Shown here one piece after another: positions 26,034 to 33,249 of a stretch of 64,000 nt of DNA; positions within the stretch are counted from its first letter, which is position 1; every line of letters begins with the position of its first letter. The notes below the pieces were generated by a model. It saw only the letters and a list, made by a program, of their open reading frames with translations, was not told the origin of the DNA and searched no databases. Made by a program: the position numbers and the translations under genes. The stretch comes from JAIYDJ01 sp031400505 (GTDB taxonomy: Bacteria > Pseudomonadota > Alphaproteobacteria > Rhodobacterales > Rhodobacteraceae): assembly GCA_031400505.1 (NCBI GenBank), contig JANNPZ010000023.1, positions 1 to 64,000 of the forward strand, in the 5' to 3' direction.

Positions 26034-26912
26034 GTGACAGATACTCCGCAGATCAGACCGATTGTAGGCGCCGTTGCCGCAAAGGCGGGCGGCAAGAAGT
26101 ATGACATGCGCCGACTGTCATATGCCGGCACATTCACAAACCCGTTCAAGGCAGGGTCGATTCGGGCAATCGAATGGCTGACGGCGAAGGTGCAGCTGTT
26201 GTCCCTGATTCGCAGCTTTGAAAAGTCGGGCGCACCGCACGGTTCCGCGTTCTGGTCCAAAGCAGTCAAACACATGGGCATCCGTGTGGAAACGCCGGCA
26301 GACCAGATTGCCCGTATACCTGCAACCGGGCCCGTGGTGGTTGTCGCCAATCATCCGTCCGGTCTGGTTGACGGCATGATCATGGCCGAAATGGTCAACC
26401 GTGTGCGTTCTGATTTCCGGATCCTGACGCGGTCCCTTCTGACGGGTATCCCGGAAGTCGAAGAGTTCATGATCCCGGTGCCTTTCCCCCACGAGGAAAA
26501 CTCGCGTGAACTTGGTCTGGAAATGCGCAGTCTTGCCATGGCGCACTTGAAACGGGGTGGGGTGATAATCGTGTTTCCCGCTGGCCGGGTGGCTTGCTCT
26601 GAGACGTGGTTCGGCACCGCGGTAGAAGCTGAATGGAACGTTTTCACCCACAAGATGATTCACCGATCAGGCGCCGCCATTCTGCCGATCTTTTTTCCCG
26701 GACAGAATTCCCGCGTCTATCAGATTGCCAACCTGGTTTCGGCGACCTTGCGCCAGGGGCTCTTGCTGTATGAAATCAAACGCAGCCTGTTCAAACCGCA
26801 GCGCCCCGTCATTGGCGAGCCGCTGTCACCGGATGTTTTGAAGGACTGGGACGGTAACCCGCGCGGGTTCCTGGCGTGGCTGCGACAGCATACGCTTGAT
26901 CTGGGCAAGTAG
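26034..26912 (+). CDS. Putative membrane-associated acyltransferase (PlsC-like)
   Basis: A 292-residue acyltransferase of the lysophospholipid/glycerophosphate family. The catalytic block is VVVVANHPSGLVDG, in which histidine and aspartate are separated by five residues (HX5D) instead of the usual HX4D; this spacing is seen in OlsA/hemolysin-type acyltransferases. The second block VFPAGRVA replaces FPEGTR. Start is GTG at 26034 after an AAGG site. It follows ptsH by 28 bases and may be co-transcribed. It may make a lipid such as an ornithine or phosphatidic acid lipid; this is inferred. Confidence 0.75.
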   Translation: MTDTPQIRPIVGAVAAKAGGKKYDMRRLSYAGTFTNPFKAGSIRAIEWLTAKVQLLSLIRSFEKSGAPHGSAFWSKAVKHMGIRVETPADQIARIPATGPVVVVANHPSGLVDGMIMAEMVNRVRSDFRILTRSLLTGIPEVEEFMIPVPFPHEENSRELGLEMRSLAMAHLKRGGVIIVFPAGRVACSETWFGTAVEAEWNVFTHKMIHRSGAAILPIFFPGQNSRVYQIANLVSATLRQGLLLYEIKRSLFKPQRPVIGEPLSPDVLKDWDGNPRGFLAWLRQHTLDLGK

Positions 26913-26956
26913 CGGCTTGTGCAGAACCGCCCGCAGGTAGCTAGCCCTTCGGATGG

Positions 26957-27832
26957 TCAACGCGTTGGCAGTGGTACTTCGCCCCGATAGTCATAAAAGC
27001 CGCGTTGGCTTTTGCGTCCCAGCCAGCCGGCCTCGACATATTTGGTCAACAGCGGGCAGGGGCGGTATTTCGTATCGGCCAAACCTTCGTGCAGCACGTT
27101 CATGATTGCAAGGCAGGTATCCAGACCGATGAAATCTGCAAGCTCCAGTGGCCCCATCGGATGATTCGCACCAAGTTTCAGTGCCTGGTCGATAGAGTTG
27201 ACCGACCCTACGCCCTCGTAAAGCGTATAGACCGCTTCGTTGATCATCGGCATCAGAATGCGGTTGACGATAAACGCTGGAAAATCTTCGGCACTTGCCG
27301 CCGTCTTGCCCAGCTTGACCACAACTGCGTGCAGCGCGTCGTAGGTTTCCTTGTCCGTAGCGATGCCCCGGATCAATTCTACAAGTTGCATCACCGGGAC
27401 CGGGTTCATGAAATGGAAGCCCATGAATTTTTCGGGCCGATCTGTGCGGCTAGCTAGACGAGTGATCGAAATCGATGAGGTATTCGAGGTCAGGATTGTC
27501 TGCGGGCCCAGATGGCTGGCAAGCTTTTCAAAGATTGCCTGCTTGATGGTTTCCTTCTCGGTTGCCGCCTCGATGATCAGATCGCATGGGCCAAGCAAGG
27601 TCAGGTCCAGTGTCGTTCGGATGCGCGCAATTGCAGCAGCCTTTTCCTGATCGGTCACTTTGCCGCGCGACACTTGCCGTTCGATGTTGCGATCGATCGT
27701 CACCAAAGCCTTGTCCAGACTGTCCTGTGCGACGTCGTTCAGCAGGATGTCAAAGCCCGCGAGGGCAAAGACATGCGCAATTCCGCTTCCCATCTGGCCG
27801 GCACCGACAACTCCGACTGTCTGAATGGGCAT
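26957..27832 (-). CDS. 3-hydroxybutyryl-CoA dehydrogenase
   Basis: A 291-residue NAD(P)-dependent enzyme that oxidises (S)-3-hydroxyacyl-CoA to 3-oxoacyl-CoA or runs in reverse. The Rossmann loop GAGQMGSGIA is at residues 10-19, the catalytic FHFMNPVPVM at about 139-148 and the C-terminal half carries NRILMPMINEAV and ANHPMGPLELAD. It is the single-domain short form, as in Hbd/PaaH. AGGAGAAAAGTC precedes the ATG. It probably works in butyrate or polyhydroxybutyrate metabolism; the electron-transfer flavoprotein genes are nearby, in a separate unit. Confidence 0.92.
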   Translation of the reverse strand: MPIQTVGVVGAGQMGSGIAHVFALAGFDILLNDVAQDSLDKALVTIDRNIERQVSRGKVTDQEKAAAIARIRTTLDLTLLGPCDLIIEAATEKETIKQAIFEKLASHLGPQTILTSNTSSISITRLASRTDRPEKFMGFHFMNPVPVMQLVELIRGIATDKETYDALHAVVVKLGKTAASAEDFPAFIVNRILMPMINEAVYTLYEGVGSVNSIDQALKLGANHPMGPLELADFIGLDTCLAIMNVLHEGLADTKYRPCPLLTKYVEAGWLGRKSQRGFYDYRGEVPLPTR

Positions 27833-27921
27833 GACTTTTCTCCTGATGTGTTGAACGCACCTTACGCAGTGCCGGCATCGCCGCGCAAGAGCGCCGCGGC
27901 GCAGCAGAGTAAGGAGGATTT

Positions 27922-27987
27922 GTGGCGAAAACGCGATTTAGGCAATTGGAAAGGGATTTGGCGCAGTCTGCAAAACGGGTGAGATGA
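27922..27987 (+). CDS. Candidate 21-residue basic peptide
   Basis: A short frame, MAKTRFRQLERDLAQSAKRVR, with a strong AAGGAGG ribosome-binding site five bases before its GTG start. It is highly basic. It ends 17 bases before the ATG of the DUF6473 gene and could be a leader peptide or a real small protein. It is below the usual size cut-off. No homologue is known to me. Confidence 0.35.
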   Translation: MAKTRFRQLERDLAQSAKRVR

Positions 27988-28003
27988 CAAGTGGGTGTGT
28001 TCT

Positions 28004-28831
28004 ATGGCTTACGCTTTTCCGGGCGCGGGGGCGCTCGACTATTTTCCGTGCCGGTATGGCACATCGCGGCTTCTGTTTCGGGGGCCGCGGCGTGCGCTCG
28101 AAAGGCCATATGTCGCCGTTCTTGGCGGGACCGAGACATATGGAAAATACCTGCCGCGACCCTATCCGGCCCTTGTCGAGGCTGAAACCGGGTTGCGTAT
28201 GGTCAATCTTGCTTGCGTGAACGCGGGGTTGGATGTGTACCTCAATGAACCGGAGGTGACGCAGATCGCAGCCGCTGCCGATGTCGTGGTCGTGCAGTTG
28301 ATCGGGGCGCATAACCTGACGAACCGTTTCTACACGGTTCACCCACGGCGAAATGACCGGTTTCTTGGGGCGACACCGTTGCTGCGGTCGATGTTTCGGG
28401 ATGTGGAGTTTACTGATTTCCACTTTACGCGCCATATGTTGACGACTTTGCAGGTCACTTCAGCCGAGCGGTTCGAGCTGGTCGTCGAAGAACTGCGGGC
28501 GGCTTGGGTTGGTCGGATGAAGCTGTTGCTAGCGCGGTTGCCGACCAAGATCGTGCTGCTTTGGATGGCTGGACAAAGTCCGATCGCGGCGACAAAGTCG
28601 ACCCGTCTGACCGACGAGCCGCTTTTGATTGACGCGCGGATGATTGCCGAAATCAAACCTTTGGCGACCGCCTATGTCGAAGCGATCAGCAGTCCTGCAG
28701 CGCGGGCGATGGGTGTGGCGGGGATGAGCTTTGCGCCACTTGAACAGCCCGCAGCGTCCGGCCTTCCCGGACCGGCAGTGCATGACGAAGTTGCAAAAAA
28801 ACTGGCACCGGTCATCGAGGGTTTGATTTGA
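28004..28831 (+). CDS. DUF6473-family protein
   Basis: A 275-residue protein whose start, FPGAGALDYFPCRYG, and the run RPYVAVLGGTETYGKY match a Rhodobacteraceae family I recognise as DUF6473. The layout (a GGTETYG loop, then AADVVVVQLIGAHNLTN) resembles an SGNH/GDSL-like or sulfotransferase-linked fold, but the enzyme activity is unknown. No signal peptide or membrane helix is visible, so it is cytoplasmic. The ATG at 28004 is preferred over one three codons upstream. A short basic ORF with a strong ribosome-binding site precedes it. Confidence 0.75.
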   Translation: MAYAFPGAGALDYFPCRYGTSRLLFRGPRRALERPYVAVLGGTETYGKYLPRPYPALVEAETGLRMVNLACVNAGLDVYLNEPEVTQIAAAADVVVVQLIGAHNLTNRFYTVHPRRNDRFLGATPLLRSMFRDVEFTDFHFTRHMLTTLQVTSAERFELVVEELRAAWVGRMKLLLARLPTKIVLLWMAGQSPIAATKSTRLTDEPLLIDARMIAEIKPLATAYVEAISSPAARAMGVAGMSFAPLEQPAASGLPGPAVHDEVAKKLAPVIEGLI

Positions 28832-28961
28832 ACGCAAACACGCATTGCGAGCAGTCTGCTGATCAATGGCCAGGCGCCGTGCTTTGTCGCAACTGCGAAA
28901 CATGATGCGCGCGAGCAGGCACCATGTTCCACTTCAAAATCGACGATGGGCCCGAGGCTCC

Positions 28962-29888
28962 CTACAGCTTTTCAATCATCTCGGGTACGGCACTGAACAG
29001 ATCGGCGACCAGACCATAATCGGCAACCTGAAAGATCGGTGCTTCTTCGTCCTTGTTGATCGCGACGATAACCTTGCTGTCTTTCATGCCGGCCAGATGC
29101 TGGATCGCACCTGAAATGCCCACGGCGACATACAGGTTTGGCGCAACCACTTTGCCGGTTTGCCCGACCTGCCAGTCGTTGGGCGCATAGCCGCTGTCAA
29201 CGGCGGCACGCGATGCCCCTACCGCCGCGTTCAGCTTTGCCGCGAGCGATTCGATCAGATCGAAGCTCTCCTTGGACCCCAGGCCACGCCCCCCCGACAC
29301 GACAACGCCAGCGCTGGTCAGTTCCGGACGGTCGGAAGTCGCCACGCGATCCTCGACCCATTCCGAAAGGCTGCCATCCGCCGAAATCCCGATTTTTTCA
29401 ACGGAAGCCGCGCCGCCTTTGGCTGCGGCCTCGAATGTCGCAGTGCGAATTGTCATCACCTTGATCGGGTCGGTTGACCGCACCGTCTGGATCGCATTGC
29501 CGGCGTAGATCGGCCGATCGAACGTCTCAGCATCGATGACCGCCAGCACCTCCGAAATCACCATCACATCCAGCAAGGCTGCGACGCGCGGCAGCACGGA
29601 TTTTGAAAACGCACCGGATGGCGCGGCGATGTGGCTGTAGTCCTTTGCCAATGCCACGATCAGGGCAGCATTCGCTTCGGCCATGGAATGGCAGTACACA
29701 TGATCGTCGGCGAAAAGCACTTTCGCCACATCCGACAGGGTTGCCGCTTCGGCAGCCGCTGCCTCGCCGCCGGCGCCGGCAACCAAAATGGTCACAGCCC
29801 CAAGGCTGCGCACAGCCGTCAGCGCTTTTGCAACCTGATCGATTGCAAGCTGACCGTCGACAACATCTGCAAGCAGAAGAACAGCCAT
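28962..29888 (-). CDS. etfA: Electron transfer flavoprotein alpha subunit
   Basis: A 308-residue subunit with the FAD-binding signature near the C-terminus: YVAVGISGAIQHLAGMKDSK, where the SG and QH contacts are conserved, and the VIVAINKDEEAPIF block after it. With EtfB it takes electrons from acyl-CoA dehydrogenases, including those in this window, and gives them to ETF-ubiquinone oxidoreductase. The start shares a base with the etfB stop (TGATG). Confidence 0.95.
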   Translation of the reverse strand: MAVLLLADVVDGQLAIDQVAKALTAVRSLGAVTILVAGAGGEAAAAEAATLSDVAKVLFADDHVYCHSMAEANAALIVALAKDYSHIAAPSGAFSKSVLPRVAALLDVMVISEVLAVIDAETFDRPIYAGNAIQTVRSTDPIKVMTIRTATFEAAAKGGAASVEKIGISADGSLSEWVEDRVATSDRPELTSAGVVVSGGRGLGSKESFDLIESLAAKLNAAVGASRAAVDSGYAPNDWQVGQTGKVVAPNLYVAVGISGAIQHLAGMKDSKVIVAINKDEEAPIFQVADYGLVADLFSAVPEMIEKL

Positions 29889-30649
29889 CAGATCACTCCT
29901 GCTTCATCTTTGAGTTTCGAAATCAGTTCGGCCACCGAGGCAACTTTGACGCCAGCTTTGCGGCCAGCCGGTTCAACCGTCTTGAGGACCGACAAACGAG
30001 GCGCCACATCGACACCGTAATCGGCAGGTGTCTTGGTTGCCAACGGCTTTGCCTTGGCTTTCATGATGTTTGGCAGTGATGCATAGCGCGGCTCGTTCAG
30101 ACGCAGATCAACGGTGATTATCGCGGGCATCTTCACCGTGATGCATTGCAAGCCGCTGTCCACTTCGCGGGTCACCGTCGCCGTGTCGCCCGCAATCGCC
30201 AATTCGCTGACAAAGGTGCCCTGCGACCAGCCCAAAAGCGCCGCCAGCATTTGCCCCGTCGCGTTCATGTCATTGTCGATCGCCTGCTTGCCGCACAACA
30301 CAAGCCCCGGCCCTTCGGCCTTGACAACGGCCGCCAGAAGTTTTGCCACCGCCAAGGGTTCGATGTCAGTTTGCACATTGTCCGTCGCTTCGATCAGGAT
30401 GGCCCGGTCGGCCCCCATGGCAAGCGCGGTCCGCAGCGTTTCCTGCGCCTGCTTCACGCCGATCGACACCACGATCACCTCGGTTGCGATACCCTTTTCC
30501 TTCAGACGTATCGCTTCTTCGACCGCAATTTCGTCAAACGGGTTCATCGACATCTTGACGTTGGCAAGGTCAACCCCCGACCCGTCCGCCTTGACACGAA
30601 CCTTGACGTTATAGTCGATTACCCGTTTGACAGGCACCAGAACCTTCAT
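29888..30649 (-). CDS. etfB: Electron transfer flavoprotein beta subunit
   Basis: A 253-residue subunit with the AMP-binding fold. Markers are the start MKVLVPVKRVIDYN, the segment GKQAIDNDMNATGQMLA and the C-terminal LRLNEPRYASLPNIMKAK signature of EtfB. The ATG at 30649 is used; a second ATG 15 bases upstream would add five residues only. First gene of etfBA, coupled to etfA by a TGATG overlap. Confidence 0.95.
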   Translation of the reverse strand: MKVLVPVKRVIDYNVKVRVKADGSGVDLANVKMSMNPFDEIAVEEAIRLKEKGIATEVIVVSIGVKQAQETLRTALAMGADRAILIEATDNVQTDIEPLAVAKLLAAVVKAEGPGLVLCGKQAIDNDMNATGQMLAALLGWSQGTFVSELAIAGDTATVTREVDSGLQCITVKMPAIITVDLRLNEPRYASLPNIMKAKAKPLATKTPADYGVDVAPRLSVLKTVEPAGRKAGVKVASVAELISKLKDEAGVI

Positions 30650-30694
30650 CGGCGCAAATCCCATATATGCCCGAACGGGCGTTTCCTGCAGTGT

Positions 30695-30754
30695 GTGCTG
30701 TTACCTCTACAGCACCCAACAGCGCAGATCAAATGCGACACCCGGATGTGTCGC
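30695..30754 (-). promoter_or_regulatory. Two inverted repeats upstream of etfBA
   Basis: GTGCTGT (30695-30701) pairs with ACAGCAC (30709-30715) over a 7-base loop. Next to it GCGACAC (30735-30741) pairs with GTGTCGC (30748-30754) over a 6-base loop. Both lie 45-105 bases before the etfB start. The first may be an operator; the second may also end the transcript of the adenosyltransferase gene upstream. Confidence 0.45.
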
Positions 30755-30770
30755 CACGTCGCGTATCGTA

Positions 30771-30820
30771 TCATCTGTTCACAAATATCCCACGGGGGTG
30801 CGGAAGTGTGAAACCCCCAC
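30771..30820 (-). repeat. Dispersed GC-hairpin repeat, copy 2 (GTGGGATATT subtype)
   Basis: On the minus strand it reads GTGGGGGTTTCACAC, then GCACCCCCGTGGGATATTT, then GTGAACAGATGA, nearly the same as copy 1 at 67-120. The hairpin arm is degraded here. It lies 21 bases after the adenosyltransferase stop in the direction of transcription. Confidence 0.75.
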
Positions 30821-30840
30821 TGTGCCCACGGCACGACAGA

Positions 30841-31413
30841 TCAGCGCGTGAGGCCCGGCACCCAAAGCACATCGTCCTTTCCATCGTTGTTCGCGATCCG
30901 GCCCACAACAAAGAACCAATCCGACAGGCGATTGAGGTATTTCACCGCCTCGGGGTTGACCTCCTCCATCGTCGCCAGTTCCACCACAAGTCGTTCGGCA
31001 CGCCGGCAAACCGTTCGGCACAGGTGCATCTGTGCGGCCAGCGGACTGCCACCGGGCAGGATGAAGCTGCGCAAAGGTTGCAACTTTGTGTTCATTGCGT
31101 CGATTTCGCGTTCCAGCCGCAGCACCTGACCTTCGATCATCCGCAATGGCGGATATTCGGCCTTGGCGTCGTTGAACATGTCGGGCGTACACAGATCCGC
31201 GCCCAGATCGAACAGGTCGTTGGAAATCCGTGCGAGCGCCGCCTCAATGTCGCCAGACGAATGCTGACGTGCCAGCCCGACGGTCGCGTTGGTTTCGTCG
31301 ACGGTGCCATAGGCCGACACCCGCATCGAATGTTTCGCCACCCGCGCACCGTTGCCAAGTGAGGTCTCGCCGGCGTCTCCGGTTTTCGTGTAGATTTTGG
31401 ACAGAACGACCAT
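30841..31413 (-). CDS. Cob(I)yrinic acid a,c-diamide adenosyltransferase, PduO type
   Basis: A 190-residue adenosyltransferase that moves the 5'-deoxyadenosyl group of ATP to cob(I)alamin, making coenzyme B12 for mutases. The ATP motif KIYTKTGDAGETSLGNG is at about residues 6-22 and the signature SFILPGGSPLAAQMHLCRTVCRRAER is at the centre. Adenosylcobalamin feeds ethylmalonyl- and methylmalonyl-CoA mutases, consistent with the mcd-like gene. The start shares a base with the stop of the small membrane gene before it. Confidence 0.92.
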   Translation of the reverse strand: MVVLSKIYTKTGDAGETSLGNGARVAKHSMRVSAYGTVDETNATVGLARQHSSGDIEAALARISNDLFDLGADLCTPDMFNDAKAEYPPLRMIEGQVLRLEREIDAMNTKLQPLRSFILPGGSPLAAQMHLCRTVCRRAERLVVELATMEEVNPEAVKYLNRLSDWFFVVGRIANNDGKDDVLWVPGLTR

Positions 31414-31622
31414 CAGTTTCCCCCTGCGCTGTTCAACCAGGCAAACCCGACAATCATGATCACGGCAAAGGCTTGTGCTGCAATGCGATAGCGCATCAGG
31501 CGGTTGGAGTGTTTGCAATGAAACTCACCGCCCTTGGCAAAGCTGCCGATGCCGATCATCAGGATGATCAAAACCACCAGGCAGGCCAGAATGGCCAGAA
31601 TGAAAATCGGATCGTTGCCCAT
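31413..31622 (-). CDS. Twin-transmembrane-helix small protein
   Basis: A 69-residue membrane protein with two hydrophobic helices (about residues 7-26 and 46-65) joined by a basic loop, KHSNRLMRYRIAAQ. It matches the small twin-helix family with a HIG1-like hairpin found in alphaproteobacteria, which in mitochondria associates with respiratory complexes. The gene is coupled to the cobalamin adenosyltransferase, a common pairing in this group. Its own function is unknown. Confidence 0.75.
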   Translation of the reverse strand: MGNDPIFILAILACLVVLIILMIGIGSFAKGGEFHCKHSNRLMRYRIAAQAFAVIMIVGFAWLNSAGGN

Positions 31623-31689
31623 CTATGCGCGGCTCCCGTTGCATTGTACGTGATTTAGGGGGCTTCAGGAAAAAAGCGAAGGATAAACT

Positions 31690-32517
31690 TCAACCGCGCG
31701 ACAAGATCCAATCAAGAAGCCGCGTCGGCAGCAGCCGCTTCAGCCAGGCAGAGATATATGTCGGTGTGGTCACGAAATAACGCGCCTCGGGGCGGGGACT
31801 CTCCAGCGCGCGGATCAATTTTGCAGTGACGGCTGCAACAGGCAGTTCGAACCGGTCAGGGGGACCTTTTTCATATAGCCTTGCCCGCAGCGCTTCGTAC
31901 TCCTCTCGACGGGCCGAATTCTTCCAATCGATCCACCGCTCGAAATGTGGGATGGCGTTTTCGCGGATACGGGTACCGATCGGTCCCGGTTCGATCAGGA
32001 TCACGTCGATGCCCGTTCCGGCCATTTCCATGCGCAGCACGTCGGTCAGTCCCTCCATCGCGAATTTGGTTGCAACATAGGCCCCGCGCCACTTGTACCC
32101 GACCAAACCCAGGACGGACGAGCAGTTGACGATCCGTCCATGCCCTTGCGCGCGCATCATTGGTATCACCTGACGGGTCAGATCATGGTAGCCAAAGAGG
32201 TTGGTCTCAAAAATCGCACGCAACGCACCGCGTGGCAGATCTTCCACCGCGCCAGGGCAGGCGAAAGCCCCGTTGTTGAACACTGCATCCAGCGTGCCCC
32301 CGGTGCGGGCCTTCACCTCTGCTACAGCGGCCAGAATGCTGGCTTCGTCGTCATAGTCGAGCGCAAAGCTTTCAAGTCCTTCGGCAATCAACCGGTCGCA
32401 GTCCGCAGGATTTCGGCAGGTCGCAAACACGCGCCAGTTGCGTGCCGACAATCCGCGTGCGGCATCCAGCCCGATACCCGAAGAACATCCGGTGATCAGA
32501 ATGGATCGTTGCGTCAT
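31690..32517 (-). CDS. Short-chain dehydrogenase/reductase
   Basis: A 275-residue classical SDR. The cofactor loop TGCSSGIG is at about residues 9-16, the NNGAF motif near 88 and the catalytic triad is Ser in NCSSVLG, then Y-x3-K as YVATK. Start at ATG 32517 after GGAGTTGCAGC removes an unsupported leader. The substrate is unknown; this is one of the many single-gene SDRs with a C-terminal tail suited to a lipid or sterol-like substrate. Lies between the twin-helix gene and the SH3 gene on the same strand. Confidence 0.85.
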   Translation of the reverse strand: MTQRSILITGCSSGIGLDAARGLSARNWRVFATCRNPADCDRLIAEGLESFALDYDDEASILAAVAEVKARTGGTLDAVFNNGAFACPGAVEDLPRGALRAIFETNLFGYHDLTRQVIPMMRAQGHGRIVNCSSVLGLVGYKWRGAYVATKFAMEGLTDVLRMEMAGTGIDVILIEPGPIGTRIRENAIPHFERWIDWKNSARREEYEALRARLYEKGPPDRFELPVAAVTAKLIRALESPRPEARYFVTTPTYISAWLKRLLPTRLLDWILSRG

Positions 32518-32567
32518 GCTGCAACTCCGCTTTTCGCGCATGTCGTGGATGAAGAGCCGATGATGAT

Positions 32568-33104
32568 CTAGCGCTCGTCCAGTGGCTGCAAAAGGCGTGT
32601 TGCCACGTAGCCCGTGATGCCGTCACCCTCGATGCGGACCACGCTCCAGCCCTCGACGGTGTTTTGATCAACGACGATCAGCACTTGTTCGCCACGTGTC
32701 AGGCGACCAATGATTTCATGTTCGGTAGATGGACCTGCGCGAACATTGATCGCCTTGGTATTAACAACAGCAAGGCGGTTGTCGGGCTGCGGTTCGGCTT
32801 GCAACGCGACGGGGGCCGCCTCGACAGATGTTTCTGCCGCTGTTTCTGTGCGCCGTGCAGTCGTGGCGATCGCCGCTGTTTCGGGCTTTTGCACGACCCG
32901 TACTGGTTGCAGCGGCACAAACACTGCCTTCTGGATTTCCGCCTGCTGTTGCGTGTGCGTCACCGCAGCGTCTTGCACTTCGGCTTGTGTTGCATCTGGC
33001 AGCGGCCGCGAAATCAGTCCCTGGCGCATCTGGCCATGATCTTGCCCTGCGATCAAAAGAAAGAGGAATAGCCCGCCGCACAGAACCACTGTCAACCGTA
33101 TCAT
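32568..33104 (-). CDS. SH3-domain protein with N-terminal membrane anchor
   Basis: A 178-residue protein. It starts MIRLTVVLCGGLFLFLLIAG, an uncleaved signal or membrane anchor, then a low-complexity Ala/Thr/Gln linker (about 30-110) and a bacterial SH3 domain at about 113-178 (VNTKAINVRAGPSTEHEIIG...GITGYVATRLL). SH3b domains of this kind bind peptidoglycan peptides. It is thus likely a periplasmic cell-wall-binding protein. A frame open to 33200 carries no ribosome-binding site. Confidence 0.8.
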   Translation of the reverse strand: MIRLTVVLCGGLFLFLLIAGQDHGQMRQGLISRPLPDATQAEVQDAAVTHTQQQAEIQKAVFVPLQPVRVVQKPETAAIATTARRTETAAETSVEAAPVALQAEPQPDNRLAVVNTKAINVRAGPSTEHEIIGRLTRGEQVLIVVDQNTVEGWSVVRIEGDGITGYVATRLLQPLDER

Positions 33105-33249
33105 GATACATCCAAAGAACACTTTAGCGGTCGCGATAGCATATCCGTAACAGATTCGCTTTGTAAAAGGTGATCGCGACTTACAGTTGTTGTCCCGCAA
33201 ATCCGTTTTCCGACTGGACCGGAACTGAAGCGGGATCTACACCACCTGC

